Part shown: positions 9,414-15,318 of the stretch, in pieces
How the letters are laid out: each line of letters opens with the position of its first letter
Position numbering within the stretch: position 1 is the first letter of the stretch
From: an uncultured Clostridia bacterium
GTDB lineage: Bacteria > Bacillota > Clostridia > UBA1381 > UMGS1253
Assembly (NCBI GenBank): GCA_937892135.1
Contig: CALAUK010000018.1
Location: forward strand, 1 to 15,453
Length of the DNA: 15,453 nucleotides
Direction: 5' to 3'
The notes under the pieces: generated by a model
What the model was told of the DNA's origin: nothing
The model's input: the letters and a program-made list of their open reading frames with translations, nothing else
Databases searched by the model: none
Made by a program: the position numbers and the translations under genes

Positions 9414-10680
9414 CTTCATTCTCCTTTCCGCACAAGAAATACACCGTGTCAAGCGCAAGGTCTTTAAAGCTTTCGGCGCACGACTGTTTTGTTACCTCAT
9501 CTATTTTTCGAGTGTACTCATCAATTGAAATATCAAGCCCTAAGGCGCAGTTTGAAAGGTTATACATTATCATAGCACCCTGAGAGTCCAAAACAGCGCG
9601 GGCATTGTTTTTTAAAAACATAACCGCTCCGTTAAACTCATCATCAGAAATTTCGCCTCTTTTTAAGGCGTCTAGCTGATAAAGCGTTTCGTCGTAGGCT
9701 TTTTTAAAGTTTTCTTCCTCAATTCCCATGCCGACAATAATCGCATTTTTAACTCTTTCCGTGCGGCTGAAGGCATAATATGCAAGGCTTAGCTTTTCAC
9801 GAACATTATTAAAAAGCTTCGAGTGAACTCCCGAGCCGAAAATTGAGTTTGCAACTATAAAGCTGAAGTACTCATCTTCAGAAAGAGGACCACGCGAAAA
9901 ACCCAAAGAAAGCTTTGCCTGATTTAAATTAAACCTCTCTGTAACATGCTTCACTTCGCCTCTTTTTTTGTGAGGAGCGTGCACAGGATAGGATAAAACA
10001 TTTTCTCTTTTTATGCCCGAAAGTGCATTTTGGGCGGTTTCAATAAGGGGAGCTGAATTCTCTCCTCCTGCAATAAATATATCAACAGGTGCGCTACAAA
10101 TAAGCTTTAAATAGTGCTCATAAAGGCTTTTTTCATCAATTTTATCAACATCTTCAAGATTACCTAATTCGCTGACGGAAAAGTCCTCTTCAGAAAACAT
10201 TTCTTCATAAAGCCTTGTTATAGCAAAGGTCTGCTTATCGTTTGCCTGCGCCTTAATCATATCCTTAAGGTTTGTTTTTTCGTTTTCAACATACTCTTTT
10301 TTAAATGCGCCGTTTTCTGTGTACGGATTAAAAACTATCTCAAAAAGAAGAGAAGAAGCCTCTTTTAAAATACCTTTCTTTTCGGGTGCAAAGGCATCTG
10401 AAATAAAGCCTATGTCAAAAAGAAGAATCTGGTCTTCCCCGCGCTTTATAACATTACAGCTCATTTCAGCGCCGAAAAGCTTTGCCAGGTGCTTTTCTAT
10501 TTCGTCAAAGGTTTTATATGTTTTTGTGCCTCTTTTTAAAACCAAAGGAAGAAGAGCGTTTTTTGTTGCATCTTCTTTGTTTAGCTTTGTATGAACTGCA
10601 ACAAGCATTGTGCTTGTTTTAAATTTTTTATCTTCAATACAGCTTAAATACACACCGTCCGCTATCTTGATTTTTTCCAT
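9406..10680 (-). CDS. M16 peptidase homologue lacking the zinc motif (YmfF-like partner subunit)
   Basis: This 424-residue protein has the M16 two-lobe fold but no HxxEH. Aligned by eye to the usual AHFLEHMLFKGT, residues 41-52 read NALLPLVLKRGT, so the two His and the Glu are replaced by A42, L46 and P45. It does keep the C-terminal Arg/Tyr substrate-clamp motif of M16 proteins, SKLFNNVREKLSLAYYAFS (R294, Y301). That combination is known for non-catalytic partners such as Bacillus YmfF or MPP alpha, which form a chamber with the catalytic half. The catalytic half is encoded immediately downstream with an 8-nt overlap. The ATG at 10680 follows AAAGGTG with a spacer of about 7 nt. It is the first gene of the six-gene operon, about 30 nt from the predicted transcription start. 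Confidence 0.9.
   Translation of the reverse strand: MEKIKIADGVYLSCIEDKKFKTSTMLVAVHTKLNKEDATKNALLPLVLKRGTKTYKTFDEIEKHLAKLFGAEMSCNVIKRGEDQILLFDIGFISDAFAPEKKGILKEASSLLFEIVFNPYTENGAFKKEYVENEKTNLKDMIKAQANDKQTFAITRLYEEMFSEEDFSVSELGNLEDVDKIDEKSLYEHYLKLICSAPVDIFIAGGENSAPLIETAQNALSGIKRENVLSYPVHAPHKKRGEVKHVTERFNLNQAKLSLGFSRGPLSEDEYFSFIVANSIFGSGVHSKLFNNVREKLSLAYYAFSRTERVKNAIIVGMGIEEENFKKAYDETLYQLDALKRGEISDDEFNGAVMFLKNNARAVLDSQGAMIMYNLSNCALGLDISIDEYTRKIDEVTKQSCAESFKDLALDTVYFLCGKENEDA
9421..9427 (-). promoter_or_regulatory. Ribosome binding site deciding the M16 peptidase start
   Basis: AAAGGAG on the minus strand lies 7 nt before ATG 9413 but only 1 nt before ATG 9419. This favours 9413 as the start and rejects the in-frame start at 9458, which would lie upstream of the site. 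Confidence 0.7.
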
Positions 10681-10716
10681 ATTTTCGCACCTTTCTGTTT
10701 TTTTACTATCCCTTAT

Positions 10717-10745
10717 ATTTTATAACATTTCTTAAATAATGTCAA
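10717..10745 (-). promoter_or_regulatory. Sigma-A type promoter of the M16-lgt-addBA operon
   Basis: On the minus strand a perfect -35 box TTGACA (10745-10740) is separated by 17 nt from TAAAAT (10722-10717), five of six matches to the -10 consensus. Transcription would start near 10710, about 30 nt before the first M16 gene. It is the best promoter match in the window and lies in the 89-nt gap after gpr. An overlapping TATAAA with a 15-nt spacer is a poorer alternative. Confidence 0.75.
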
Positions 10746-10769
10746 CTGTTTTGAGCCGAAGAAAAAAGC

Positions 10770-11594
10770 CTACTCTTCCACTCCCACAAGGGCGAGATTT
10801 ATCCCTTTTGCAAGTGTTTTTGAGATATAAGACGCCTTTAAATCAACATCTTTTAAGGTAACAGAAAAGTTTTCAATTTCAGAAGATATTTTAGTATCGG
10901 CAAGTTCGCTTACGAGGCTATATGCATCAACAACTGTCGGCACACCAACAACAAACACAGAAACCCCCAAAAGCTCCTTATCAAGCGCCTTTCTGTTGTT
11001 TCCGACTCCCGCTCCGGGACTTATTCCGCAGTCGCACATCTGTATCGTGTTAAAAACACGGCTCGTATTAGATGCCGCAAGCGCGTCAATTGCAATAACC
11101 AGATCGCACGAAACGGAAGATAAAACTCCCTTTACAATCTCGCCCGTCTCCATTCCCGTTATTCCCATAACCCCCGGCGCAATAGCGCACACCTTTTCAA
11201 TGCCGGGAAAGTCGATATGCCTTGTAACAAGCATATTGTCAACTGTTTTTGGGCCTATTGAGTCTGCCGTAAGCGCGCGGTTTCCAAGGCCTACCGCCAA
11301 AACTGTTTTGCCGTGAGTGTCGCCCGTTAAAGATAAAAGTGAGTCTGAAATAATACTGATCAAGCTATCCTCCTTTTCGGGCGAAAGGTAAAAGTTTTCA
11401 CAAAGCTCAATCGTAAGATACTTTCCCATCTTTTTGTCTATCTTCTTTGCGCCGTTTTCATCTTTAACGTGCATAACAGTTACACGAAAGCCGTCTTTTT
11501 CCTTTGTTTCAATTTCGATGCCGTCAAAATCCTTTTTCTCCTGTTTTTCATATATCTCAACAGCCTCCATTGCCAAATCTGTTCTTAAACCCAT
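10770..11594 (-). CDS. gpr: Spore germination protease GPR (aspartic endopeptidase, family A25)
   Basis: GPR degrades the small acid-soluble proteins that coat DNA in dormant spores, releasing amino acids at germination. It is made as an inactive zymogen in the forespore. The conserved N-terminal RTDLAMEA (residues 4-11), the GLGN..LTADSIGP block with D111, and the AIDALAA block with D170 match the two catalytic aspartates (Asp127 and Asp193 in B. megaterium). At 274 residues it is clearly shorter than Bacillus GPR (about 370). If the zymogen is cut at the homologous Asp-Leu bond, the propeptide is only six residues, against 15-16 in Bacillus. The ATG at 11594 is well supported by GGAGG with a 7-nt spacer. 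I could not find a convincing forespore sigma-G promoter. The gene diverges from trmL and shows that the host forms, or descends from, spore formers. Confidence 0.95.
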   Translation of the reverse strand: MGLRTDLAMEAVEIYEKQEKKDFDGIEIETKEKDGFRVTVMHVKDENGAKKIDKKMGKYLTIELCENFYLSPEKEDSLISIISDSLLSLTGDTHGKTVLAVGLGNRALTADSIGPKTVDNMLVTRHIDFPGIEKVCAIAPGVMGITGMETGEIVKGVLSSVSCDLVIAIDALAASNTSRVFNTIQMCDCGISPGAGVGNNRKALDKELLGVSVFVVGVPTVVDAYSLVSELADTKISSEIENFSVTLKDVDLKASYISKTLAKGINLALVGVEE

Positions 11595-11633
11595 TTTTAT
11601 TCCTCCTTTTTGTTTTATATTTTCAAAAAATGC

Positions 11634-11662
11634 TTGTTTTTATTCTGCTTTTAGGTTATACT
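11634..11662 (+). promoter_or_regulatory. Probable promoter of trmL
   Basis: TTGTTT (11634-11639), a 17-nt spacer and TATACT (11657-11662, five of six -10 matches) lie 22 nt before the trmL ATG. The leader would be only about 15 nt and would still include the ribosome site AAAGGAG. The -35 is weak (three of six), so this is a moderate call. Confidence 0.5.
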
Positions 11663-11683
11663 TAATGCGAAAGGAGAAATAAA

Positions 11684-12178
11684 ATGAGCTTTAATATTGT
11701 ACTTTTAGAACCCGAAATTCCGCAGAACACGGGAAATATCGCCCGCACCTGCGCCGCAACGGGCTCAAATCTTCACATAATACGCCCTATGGGCTTTGAA
11801 ATTTCCGATAAATACTTAAAGCGTGCAGGGCTTGACTACTGGCACCTTTTAAATATTACATACTACGATAACTTAGATGACTTTTTTGATAAAAACAAAA
11901 ACATCACCTGCTACTTTGCAACAACAAAGGCTAAAAAAACTCATTCGGACGTATGTTTTAAGGACGGGGACTTTATTATGTTCGGCAAGGAAACCAAAGG
12001 TCTTCCCGAAGAGCTTCTATATAAAAATCCCGAAACAAGTATGCGAATTCCCATGATTTCAGATGCAAGAAGCTTAAACCTTTCAAACTCGGTTGCGATA
12101 GTAGTCTACGAGGCGCTTAGGCAGACGGGATATGCCTCTCTTGAAACAGAGGGCGCACTAACTAAATTTTCGTGGTAA
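11684..12178 (+). CDS. trmL: tRNA (cytidine(34)-2'-O)-methyltransferase (TrmL/CspR, SPOUT family)
   Basis: TrmL 2'-O-methylates the wobble nucleotide of tRNA-Leu isoacceptors using S-adenosylmethionine. The 164-residue length is typical of the stand-alone SPOUT enzyme with no added RNA-binding domain. All three SPOUT motifs are visible: N15-TGNIARTCAATG near the N-terminus, FGKETKGLPEE (100-110), and the knot-forming IPM..ARSLNLSNSVAIVVYEALRQ (122-147). The segment LKRAGLDYWHL (45-55) is also characteristic of the TrmL branch. The ATG at 11684 follows AAAGGAG with a 7-nt spacer. It is transcribed away from gpr and is separated from degV by 69 nt with its own candidate promoter, so it may be monocistronic. 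No terminator hairpin is evident after its stop. Confidence 0.95.
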   Translation: MSFNIVLLEPEIPQNTGNIARTCAATGSNLHIIRPMGFEISDKYLKRAGLDYWHLLNITYYDNLDDFFDKNKNITCYFATTKAKKTHSDVCFKDGDFIMFGKETKGLPEELLYKNPETSMRIPMISDARSLNLSNSVAIVVYEALRQTGYASLETEGALTKFSW

Positions 12179-12185
12179 ATTTTTC

Positions 12186-12214
12186 TTGCATTTTAAATAG
12201 TTTTATGTTAAAAT
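12186..12214 (+). promoter_or_regulatory. Possible promoter of degV
   Basis: TTGCAT (12186-12191), a 17-nt spacer and TAAAAT (12209-12214) lie in the trmL-degV gap, 33 nt before the degV ATG. The -10 matches at five of six positions but the -35 only at three, so this is tentative. Confidence 0.4.
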
Positions 12215-12232
12215 TATTTTAACCATTAGTTG

Positions 12233-12240
12233 AAAGGCGG
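12233..12240 (+). promoter_or_regulatory. Ribosome binding site deciding the degV start
   Basis: AAAGGCGG lies 7 nt before ATG 12248. A longer in-frame TTG at 12230 would overlap this site, so it cannot be the start it serves. Confidence 0.65.
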
Positions 12241-12247
12241 TAATTTT

Positions 12248-13138
12248 ATGTTAAACATTAAATACATTACAGACTCTGCATCAGATATCCCAAAGGATTT
12301 AGCTGAAAAATATGATGTTGCGGTTTTGGCAACTCCCATCACCTTTGAGGATGGAACAACTAAAAGAGACTGGTACGATATGACTCCTGCGGAGTTTTAT
12401 GACCTTTTGGAAAAATCAACTGAGATTCCCACAACATCTCAGCCTCCTGTTTTTGAAATTGAGGAGACATTCAGAAAATATCTTGATTCTCACGATGCCA
12501 TAATCTATGTTTCCCTTTCTTCTTTTTCAAGCGGAACATATAATGCGGCAAATATGGCAAAAAACAATATCTTAGAGGACAGGCCCGATGCCAAAATCGA
12601 AATTATAGACTCAAGAGCGTTTTCTCTTTTCGAGGTATTTATGCTTGAGGAAGCTATAAAGCTTCAGAATGAGGGTAAATCCTTAGAAGAAATCGTTGAG
12701 GGCGTAAAAATGAGAAGACGTATGACTGATGTCTGCGTTGTTGTTGACACATTAAAGTATCTTGAAAAGGGCGGAAGAATAAACAAGGCAAGCCTTGTTG
12801 TCGGAACTCTTTTGGACTTAAAGCCCGTTTTATCAGTGCGCGGCGGAACAATGGAGTCAATAGACAAGTTCCGTGGCAGCAAATCCGTGTATAGTAAGAT
12901 GGTTAAAAAGGTTAAAACAATGGATGTTGACCTTTCTGACCCGAGATTTTCTATTGTTGAGTCAAATGTTCCCGAAAGAGCTGAGGCTTTAAAAGAAGCA
13001 TTAAAAGAGGGCTTTGAAAACTATCAGTTTAATTATCATTCCTCAATCGGCGGAACAGTTGGAACTCACATCGGCCCCGGAACACTTGCAGTATTCTTTA
13101 AAACAAACACACCTCAGAAGGTTTATGACGAAGACTAA
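12248..13138 (+). CDS. DegV family fatty-acid-binding protein (FakB-like)
   Basis: DegV proteins bind a single fatty acid. In Firmicutes the FakB members present it to the kinase FakA, which makes acyl-phosphate for phospholipid synthesis. The 296-residue protein has the full DegV pattern: ITDSASDIP at the N-terminus (residues 7-15), TTSQPP (62-67), the ligand-binding SSFSSGTY (91-98), VDTLKYLEKGGRI in the middle, and GTVGTHIGPGTLAVFF near the C-terminus with the conserved His. I chose ATG 12248 with AAAGGCGG 7 nt upstream; the longer TTG frame from 12230 is excluded by that site. No fakA is in the window, so which fatty acid and which kinase it serves cannot be told. It stands alone between its own candidate promoter and a strong terminator. 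Confidence 0.93.
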   Translation: MLNIKYITDSASDIPKDLAEKYDVAVLATPITFEDGTTKRDWYDMTPAEFYDLLEKSTEIPTTSQPPVFEIEETFRKYLDSHDAIIYVSLSSFSSGTYNAANMAKNNILEDRPDAKIEIIDSRAFSLFEVFMLEEAIKLQNEGKSLEEIVEGVKMRRRMTDVCVVVDTLKYLEKGGRINKASLVVGTLLDLKPVLSVRGGTMESIDKFRGSKSVYSKMVKKVKTMDVDLSDPRFSIVESNVPERAEALKEALKEGFENYQFNYHSSIGGTVGTHIGPGTLAVFFKTNTPQKVYDED

Positions 13139-13139
13139 G

Positions 13140-13166
13140 AAAAAGCACCCAACAGGGTGCTTTTTT
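13140..13166. terminator. Bidirectional intrinsic terminator between degV and the amidase gene
   Basis: An AAAAGCACCC / GGGTGCTTTT inverted repeat with an AACA loop is flanked by A5 on the left and T6 on the right. It therefore reads as a GC stem plus U-run on both strands. It lies 1 nt after the degV stop and 3 nt from the amidase stop, so it ends both converging transcripts. Confidence 0.9.
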
Positions 13167-13168
13167 AA

Positions 13169-13822
13169 TTATTCATTTACAATATGCTCTGCCATCTTCT
13201 TTAAAAGATAATAAATGTTAATATCCTCTTTTAGCTTTTGTGCCCAGAGAGGGCGGTTTGTTATTATCTTTTTTTCGTGGAGGCAATTTAAAATATCATC
13301 TTCTGTGTTAAGACTTTTTTCATTAAGCCTTTCTTTAAAGGCGTGCCATTTTGCCTCATTTAAAACATACGGTGCAGGGCATCTTTTGTGTGTAACATCG
13401 AAGTGGCGTATAACATTTTCTTTTGGAATGTTATACTTTTTCATAAGCATTCGGACAAGCTCTGCCGAGCTTTTTTCCGTAACCTCATCAAAATACCATT
13501 CCCCGTTTTTTAAATGACAGCACATTTCAATTCCGATTGCGCTGTCGTTTCGGCAGGGCGAATAGTAAACTCCGTTTTCGCTTCCGCAGTGCCAGGCGCA
13601 GTCTGTATCTGAAACGCTCTGGTATATAACTCCGTTTTCAGCGCCGTGACCCACAAAGTAGTGCGCAGAAGAGCCTATATTTTCCCTCCCAGAAAAATAA
13701 ATCGCATTGTTTTTGGCGTTTCCCGTAGCGCCTACATAGTGAATAACAATATATTTTATGCCGTCTCTTCTTCCGCGCCTGAAATTTGTATTGTTACACG
13801 GATAATCTTTTTTAATCTCCAT
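13169..13822 (-). CDS. N-acetylmuramoyl-L-alanine amidase (Amidase_2/PGRP fold), probable endolysin
   Basis: This is a zinc amidase that cuts the bond between N-acetylmuramic acid and L-alanine in peptidoglycan. Zinc ligands match T7 lysozyme: H28 in IVIHYVG, H140 in IRHFDVT, and C148 in KRCPAP. K146 two residues before the Cys matches the catalytic Lys128, and the H140-C148 spacing is the same as in T7 (eight). SSAHYFV and DSAIGIEMC are also typical. The catalytic domain fills about 1-165. The remainder (about 170-217) resembles the short helical C-terminal segment of clostridial phage and cell-wall amidases and may target the wall; this is inference. No signal peptide is visible, so export would need a holin, which the overlapping upstream gene supplies. 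The ATG at 13822 follows AAGGGGGG and overlaps the holin frame by 11 nt. Total 217 residues, apparently intact. Confidence 0.92.
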   Translation of the reverse strand: MEIKKDYPCNNTNFRRGRRDGIKYIVIHYVGATGNAKNNAIYFSGRENIGSSAHYFVGHGAENGVIYQSVSDTDCAWHCGSENGVYYSPCRNDSAIGIEMCCHLKNGEWYFDEVTEKSSAELVRMLMKKYNIPKENVIRHFDVTHKRCPAPYVLNEAKWHAFKERLNEKSLNTEDDILNCLHEKKIITNRPLWAQKLKEDINIYYLLKKMAEHIVNE

Positions 13823-14249
13823 CTTTATCCCCCCTTAAAACTTCAATCGCCTTTTTTACGCAGTCAGGCATATAAACTCCCATAAGACCTAAGTTTTCTA
13901 TAATTGATATGCCCTCGTTTGATATAAAGGCTATAATAGTGGCAGTCATAATATAATCAGTATTAAGCGAAATATCAAGCCTGTGCGAAACCAAAACCGC
14001 AAGTAAAATAACAGCCTTTTTCATAAGCCCGCGAAGCCCTGCGATGCTGGATAGTGCGCCCGTTTCGCTCTTGTTTGACTTTTTAAAAAACGCCGCAACA
14101 ATCACGCCCGTTATGTAGTCTGTTGCCATAAAGATTAAAAGCGTAATCAGGTCTTCGCCAAAGCCTCCGTAGAGGCTTGATATAAAAGCGCCCACAGCAC
14201 CAAAAAGCGCACAGACTAAACCTTTAATCCAAAGTATTTTCTCTGTCAT
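13812..14249 (-). CDS. Phage holin / toxin-secretion holin family protein (holin_4_1 type)
   Basis: Holins form membrane lesions that let an endolysin reach the wall; the same family includes clostridial TcdE-like toxin-release proteins. The 145-residue protein has about four hydrophobic segments (about 8-27, 33-55, 75-90 and 97-118). It carries family landmarks: MATDYITGVI (41-50), GLRGLMKKAVILL (71-83), and FISNEGISIIENLGLMGV (108-125). The ATG at 14249 has GAGG about 6 nt upstream. It overlaps the upstream frame by ATGA and the amidase by 11 nt, a classic lysis-cassette order of holin then endolysin. No other phage gene (tail, terminase, integrase, repressor) lies in the window, so this is either a prophage remnant, one end of a prophage that continues across the sequence break near 14.3 kb, or a domesticated lysis pair. 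Codon use matches the DNA to its left. Confidence 0.88.
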   Translation of the reverse strand: MTEKILWIKGLVCALFGAVGAFISSLYGGFGEDLITLLIFMATDYITGVIVAAFFKKSNKSETGALSSIAGLRGLMKKAVILLAVLVSHRLDISLNTDYIMTATIIAFISNEGISIIENLGLMGVYMPDCVKKAIEVLRGDKDGD

Positions 14250-14818
14250 ACATTACCTCGATTTCCTGCATTTTGCAAAATCTTGCCATAGGATAAAAAC
14301 CTCAAATTGATCTTCTCAAAATCACCGCCATCAATTTGCAATAAAGATTTAATATTGTAATCTGTTTGACCTTTTGTTCTATCAACAATACAACCTACAG
14401 CAACAACTTCAGGTTCAAATTCTTTTATAGCTTCCATTGTTTCTTTAATTGTTCTTGCAGTTGTAATAACGTCTTCAATAATAACTACTCTTTCACCTTT
14501 TTTAAGAGTGTAACCACGTCTTAATTGCATTTCGCCATCTTTTCTTTCTACAAAAAGATTACGTTTTTTAGATTGTTTTGCAGTTTCATAACCAATAATC
14601 ATTGCACCAATTGCAGGAGCAACAATAGTATCAAACTCAACATCTTTTAATGCTTTTGCTAATCTTTTACCTAATTCTTCTGTAATTTCAGGATATTGAT
14701 ATAATTTTGCACATTGAAAATATGTATCAGAATGAAGTCCACTTGTTAAGCAAAAGTGTCCTGATAATAAACCCTCTGCTTGAGTTAATAACCCTTTTAC
14801 ATCAACACTGTTAGTCAT
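14246..14818 (-). CDS. pyrE: Orotate phosphoribosyltransferase (PyrE) with an atypical, probably spliced C-terminus
   Basis: PyrE joins orotate and PRPP to make orotidine 5'-phosphate in pyrimidine synthesis. Family features are clear through residue 163: LLSGHFCLTSGLHSDTYFQ (17-35), the VAPAIGAMIIGYE block (66-78), LRRGYTLKKGE (99-109), and the PRPP loop IIEDVITTART (113-123). In that loop the common Gly-Gly after TT is Ala-Arg. After D163 the expected tail with its ECPLC-type cysteines and PGSR end is missing. Instead 27 unrelated residues follow, ending YGKILQNAGNRGNV. Codon use changes at the same point: through 163 Lys is always AAA, Gln CAA and Arg mostly AGA, then AAG, AGG, TCC, ATC and CGA appear. 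ATG 14818 has AAAGGAG with a 7-nt spacer. The gene may be interrupted or chimeric rather than intact; the core identification is secure. Confidence 0.85.
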   Translation of the reverse strand: MTNSVDVKGLLTQAEGLLSGHFCLTSGLHSDTYFQCAKLYQYPEITEELGKRLAKALKDVEFDTIVAPAIGAMIIGYETAKQSKKRNLFVERKDGEMQLRRGYTLKKGERVVIIEDVITTARTIKETMEAIKEFEPEVVAVGCIVDRTKGQTDYNIKSLLQIDGGDFEKINLRFLSYGKILQNAGNRGNV

Positions 14819-14934
14819 TTTGAATTGCTCCTTTAAGTTCGTTAAAATTTTTAAAATTATTTGGATATTAAAATTATTTTAGTTATATTTGTATTGAGAA
14901 ATATTTTAAATAATTAGAAAATATATTAAAGTGG
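14819..14934. other. AT-rich gap upstream of pyrE
   Basis: This stretch is very AT-rich and holds the pyrE ribosome site (near 14826-14832, minus strand). I see no convincing -35/-10 pair, tRNA, repeat or terminator. It also separates pyrE from the Bacteroidetes-like genes to the right, so it may hide a second sequence junction. Confidence 0.5.
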
Positions 14935-15309
14935 TTGAATAAAATAAATAGCCGTGTTATTTTCCTCTCATTGTTCTGCGAGAAAAACAAAATAGAAATG
15001 GCAGAATGTGAGCACAATCGTTGGAATGTACAACAACTTCTGATGGGGTTTAGAGCATATAAAGATGATGAATTGGAGGAATTTGAAAGTCTTAGAAAAA
15101 AATCTGCCTCAAGTAATGAAGCTAAAGTTGCATTCAAAGAATTTAAGAATAAAATGAAAAACAGTCCTGAAAAGGTACATCTTAATATCTGTTCTATTTC
15201 CATGTTGCATAAATTGGACAAGGACGCAGAAGTATATGATGAGGTTTTCAACGCCTCGATACCTGCAATTTTACAATGCATAGAGAAACATAATAAAGAA
15301 ATTAGTTAA
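14935..15309 (+). CDS. RyR-domain-like protein, probable 5'-truncated fragment
   Basis: Residues from about 20 to the end resemble the bacterial RyR (ryanodine-receptor repeat) domain. The helix IEMAECEHNRWNVQQLLMGF matches the usual L-A-x-x-E-H-x-R-W-x-A-E-x-L pattern. The tail VHLNICSISMLHKLDKDAEVYDEV followed by IPAIL matches the usual H-x-x-L-x-P-Y-x-x-L...D...IPxIL ending. In bacteria this domain often sits at the end of larger proteins with nucleotide-binding or TrkA-N parts, in signalling and ion-channel contexts; its ligand is generally uncertain. The open frame begins at a TTG with no ribosome site, and an in-frame stop lies at 14911. The first ATG (14998) falls inside the conserved helix. 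The 5' part is therefore probably missing, and the fragment may be the end of a larger gene cut at a junction. Codon use is unlike the clostridial genes to the left. Confidence 0.55.
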   Translation: MNKINSRVIFLSLFCEKNKIEMAECEHNRWNVQQLLMGFRAYKDDELEEFESLRKKSASSNEAKVAFKEFKNKMKNSPEKVHLNICSISMLHKLDKDAEVYDEVFNASIPAILQCIEKHNKEIS

Positions 15310-15318
15310 ATAAGCATA

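Noticed and set aside
9414..9458. Longer start for the catalytic M16 peptidase at 9458
   Set aside because: The added 15 residues lie inside the preceding gene and upstream of a good ribosome site that serves ATG 9413.
10746..10769. Possible terminator after gpr (T-run after GGC)
   Set aside because: Only a weak GAAGA/TCTTC pairing is available around the T-run; no stable stem is visible.
11595..11683. Sigma-G promoter for gpr
   Set aside because: A GAATA-like -35 can be found, but no CATAnTA-type -10 sits at the right distance, so I do not call it.
12230..12247. TTG start for degV at 12230
   Set aside because: The TTG overlaps the ribosome binding site, and the ATG at 12248 aligns with the usual DegV N-terminus.
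14956..14995. Imperfect inverted repeat TTTTCCTCTC / GCGAGAAAAA
   Set aside because: It has a bulge and only three GC-containing paired steps, and it lies within the RyR-like open frame; too weak to call a terminator or attachment site.
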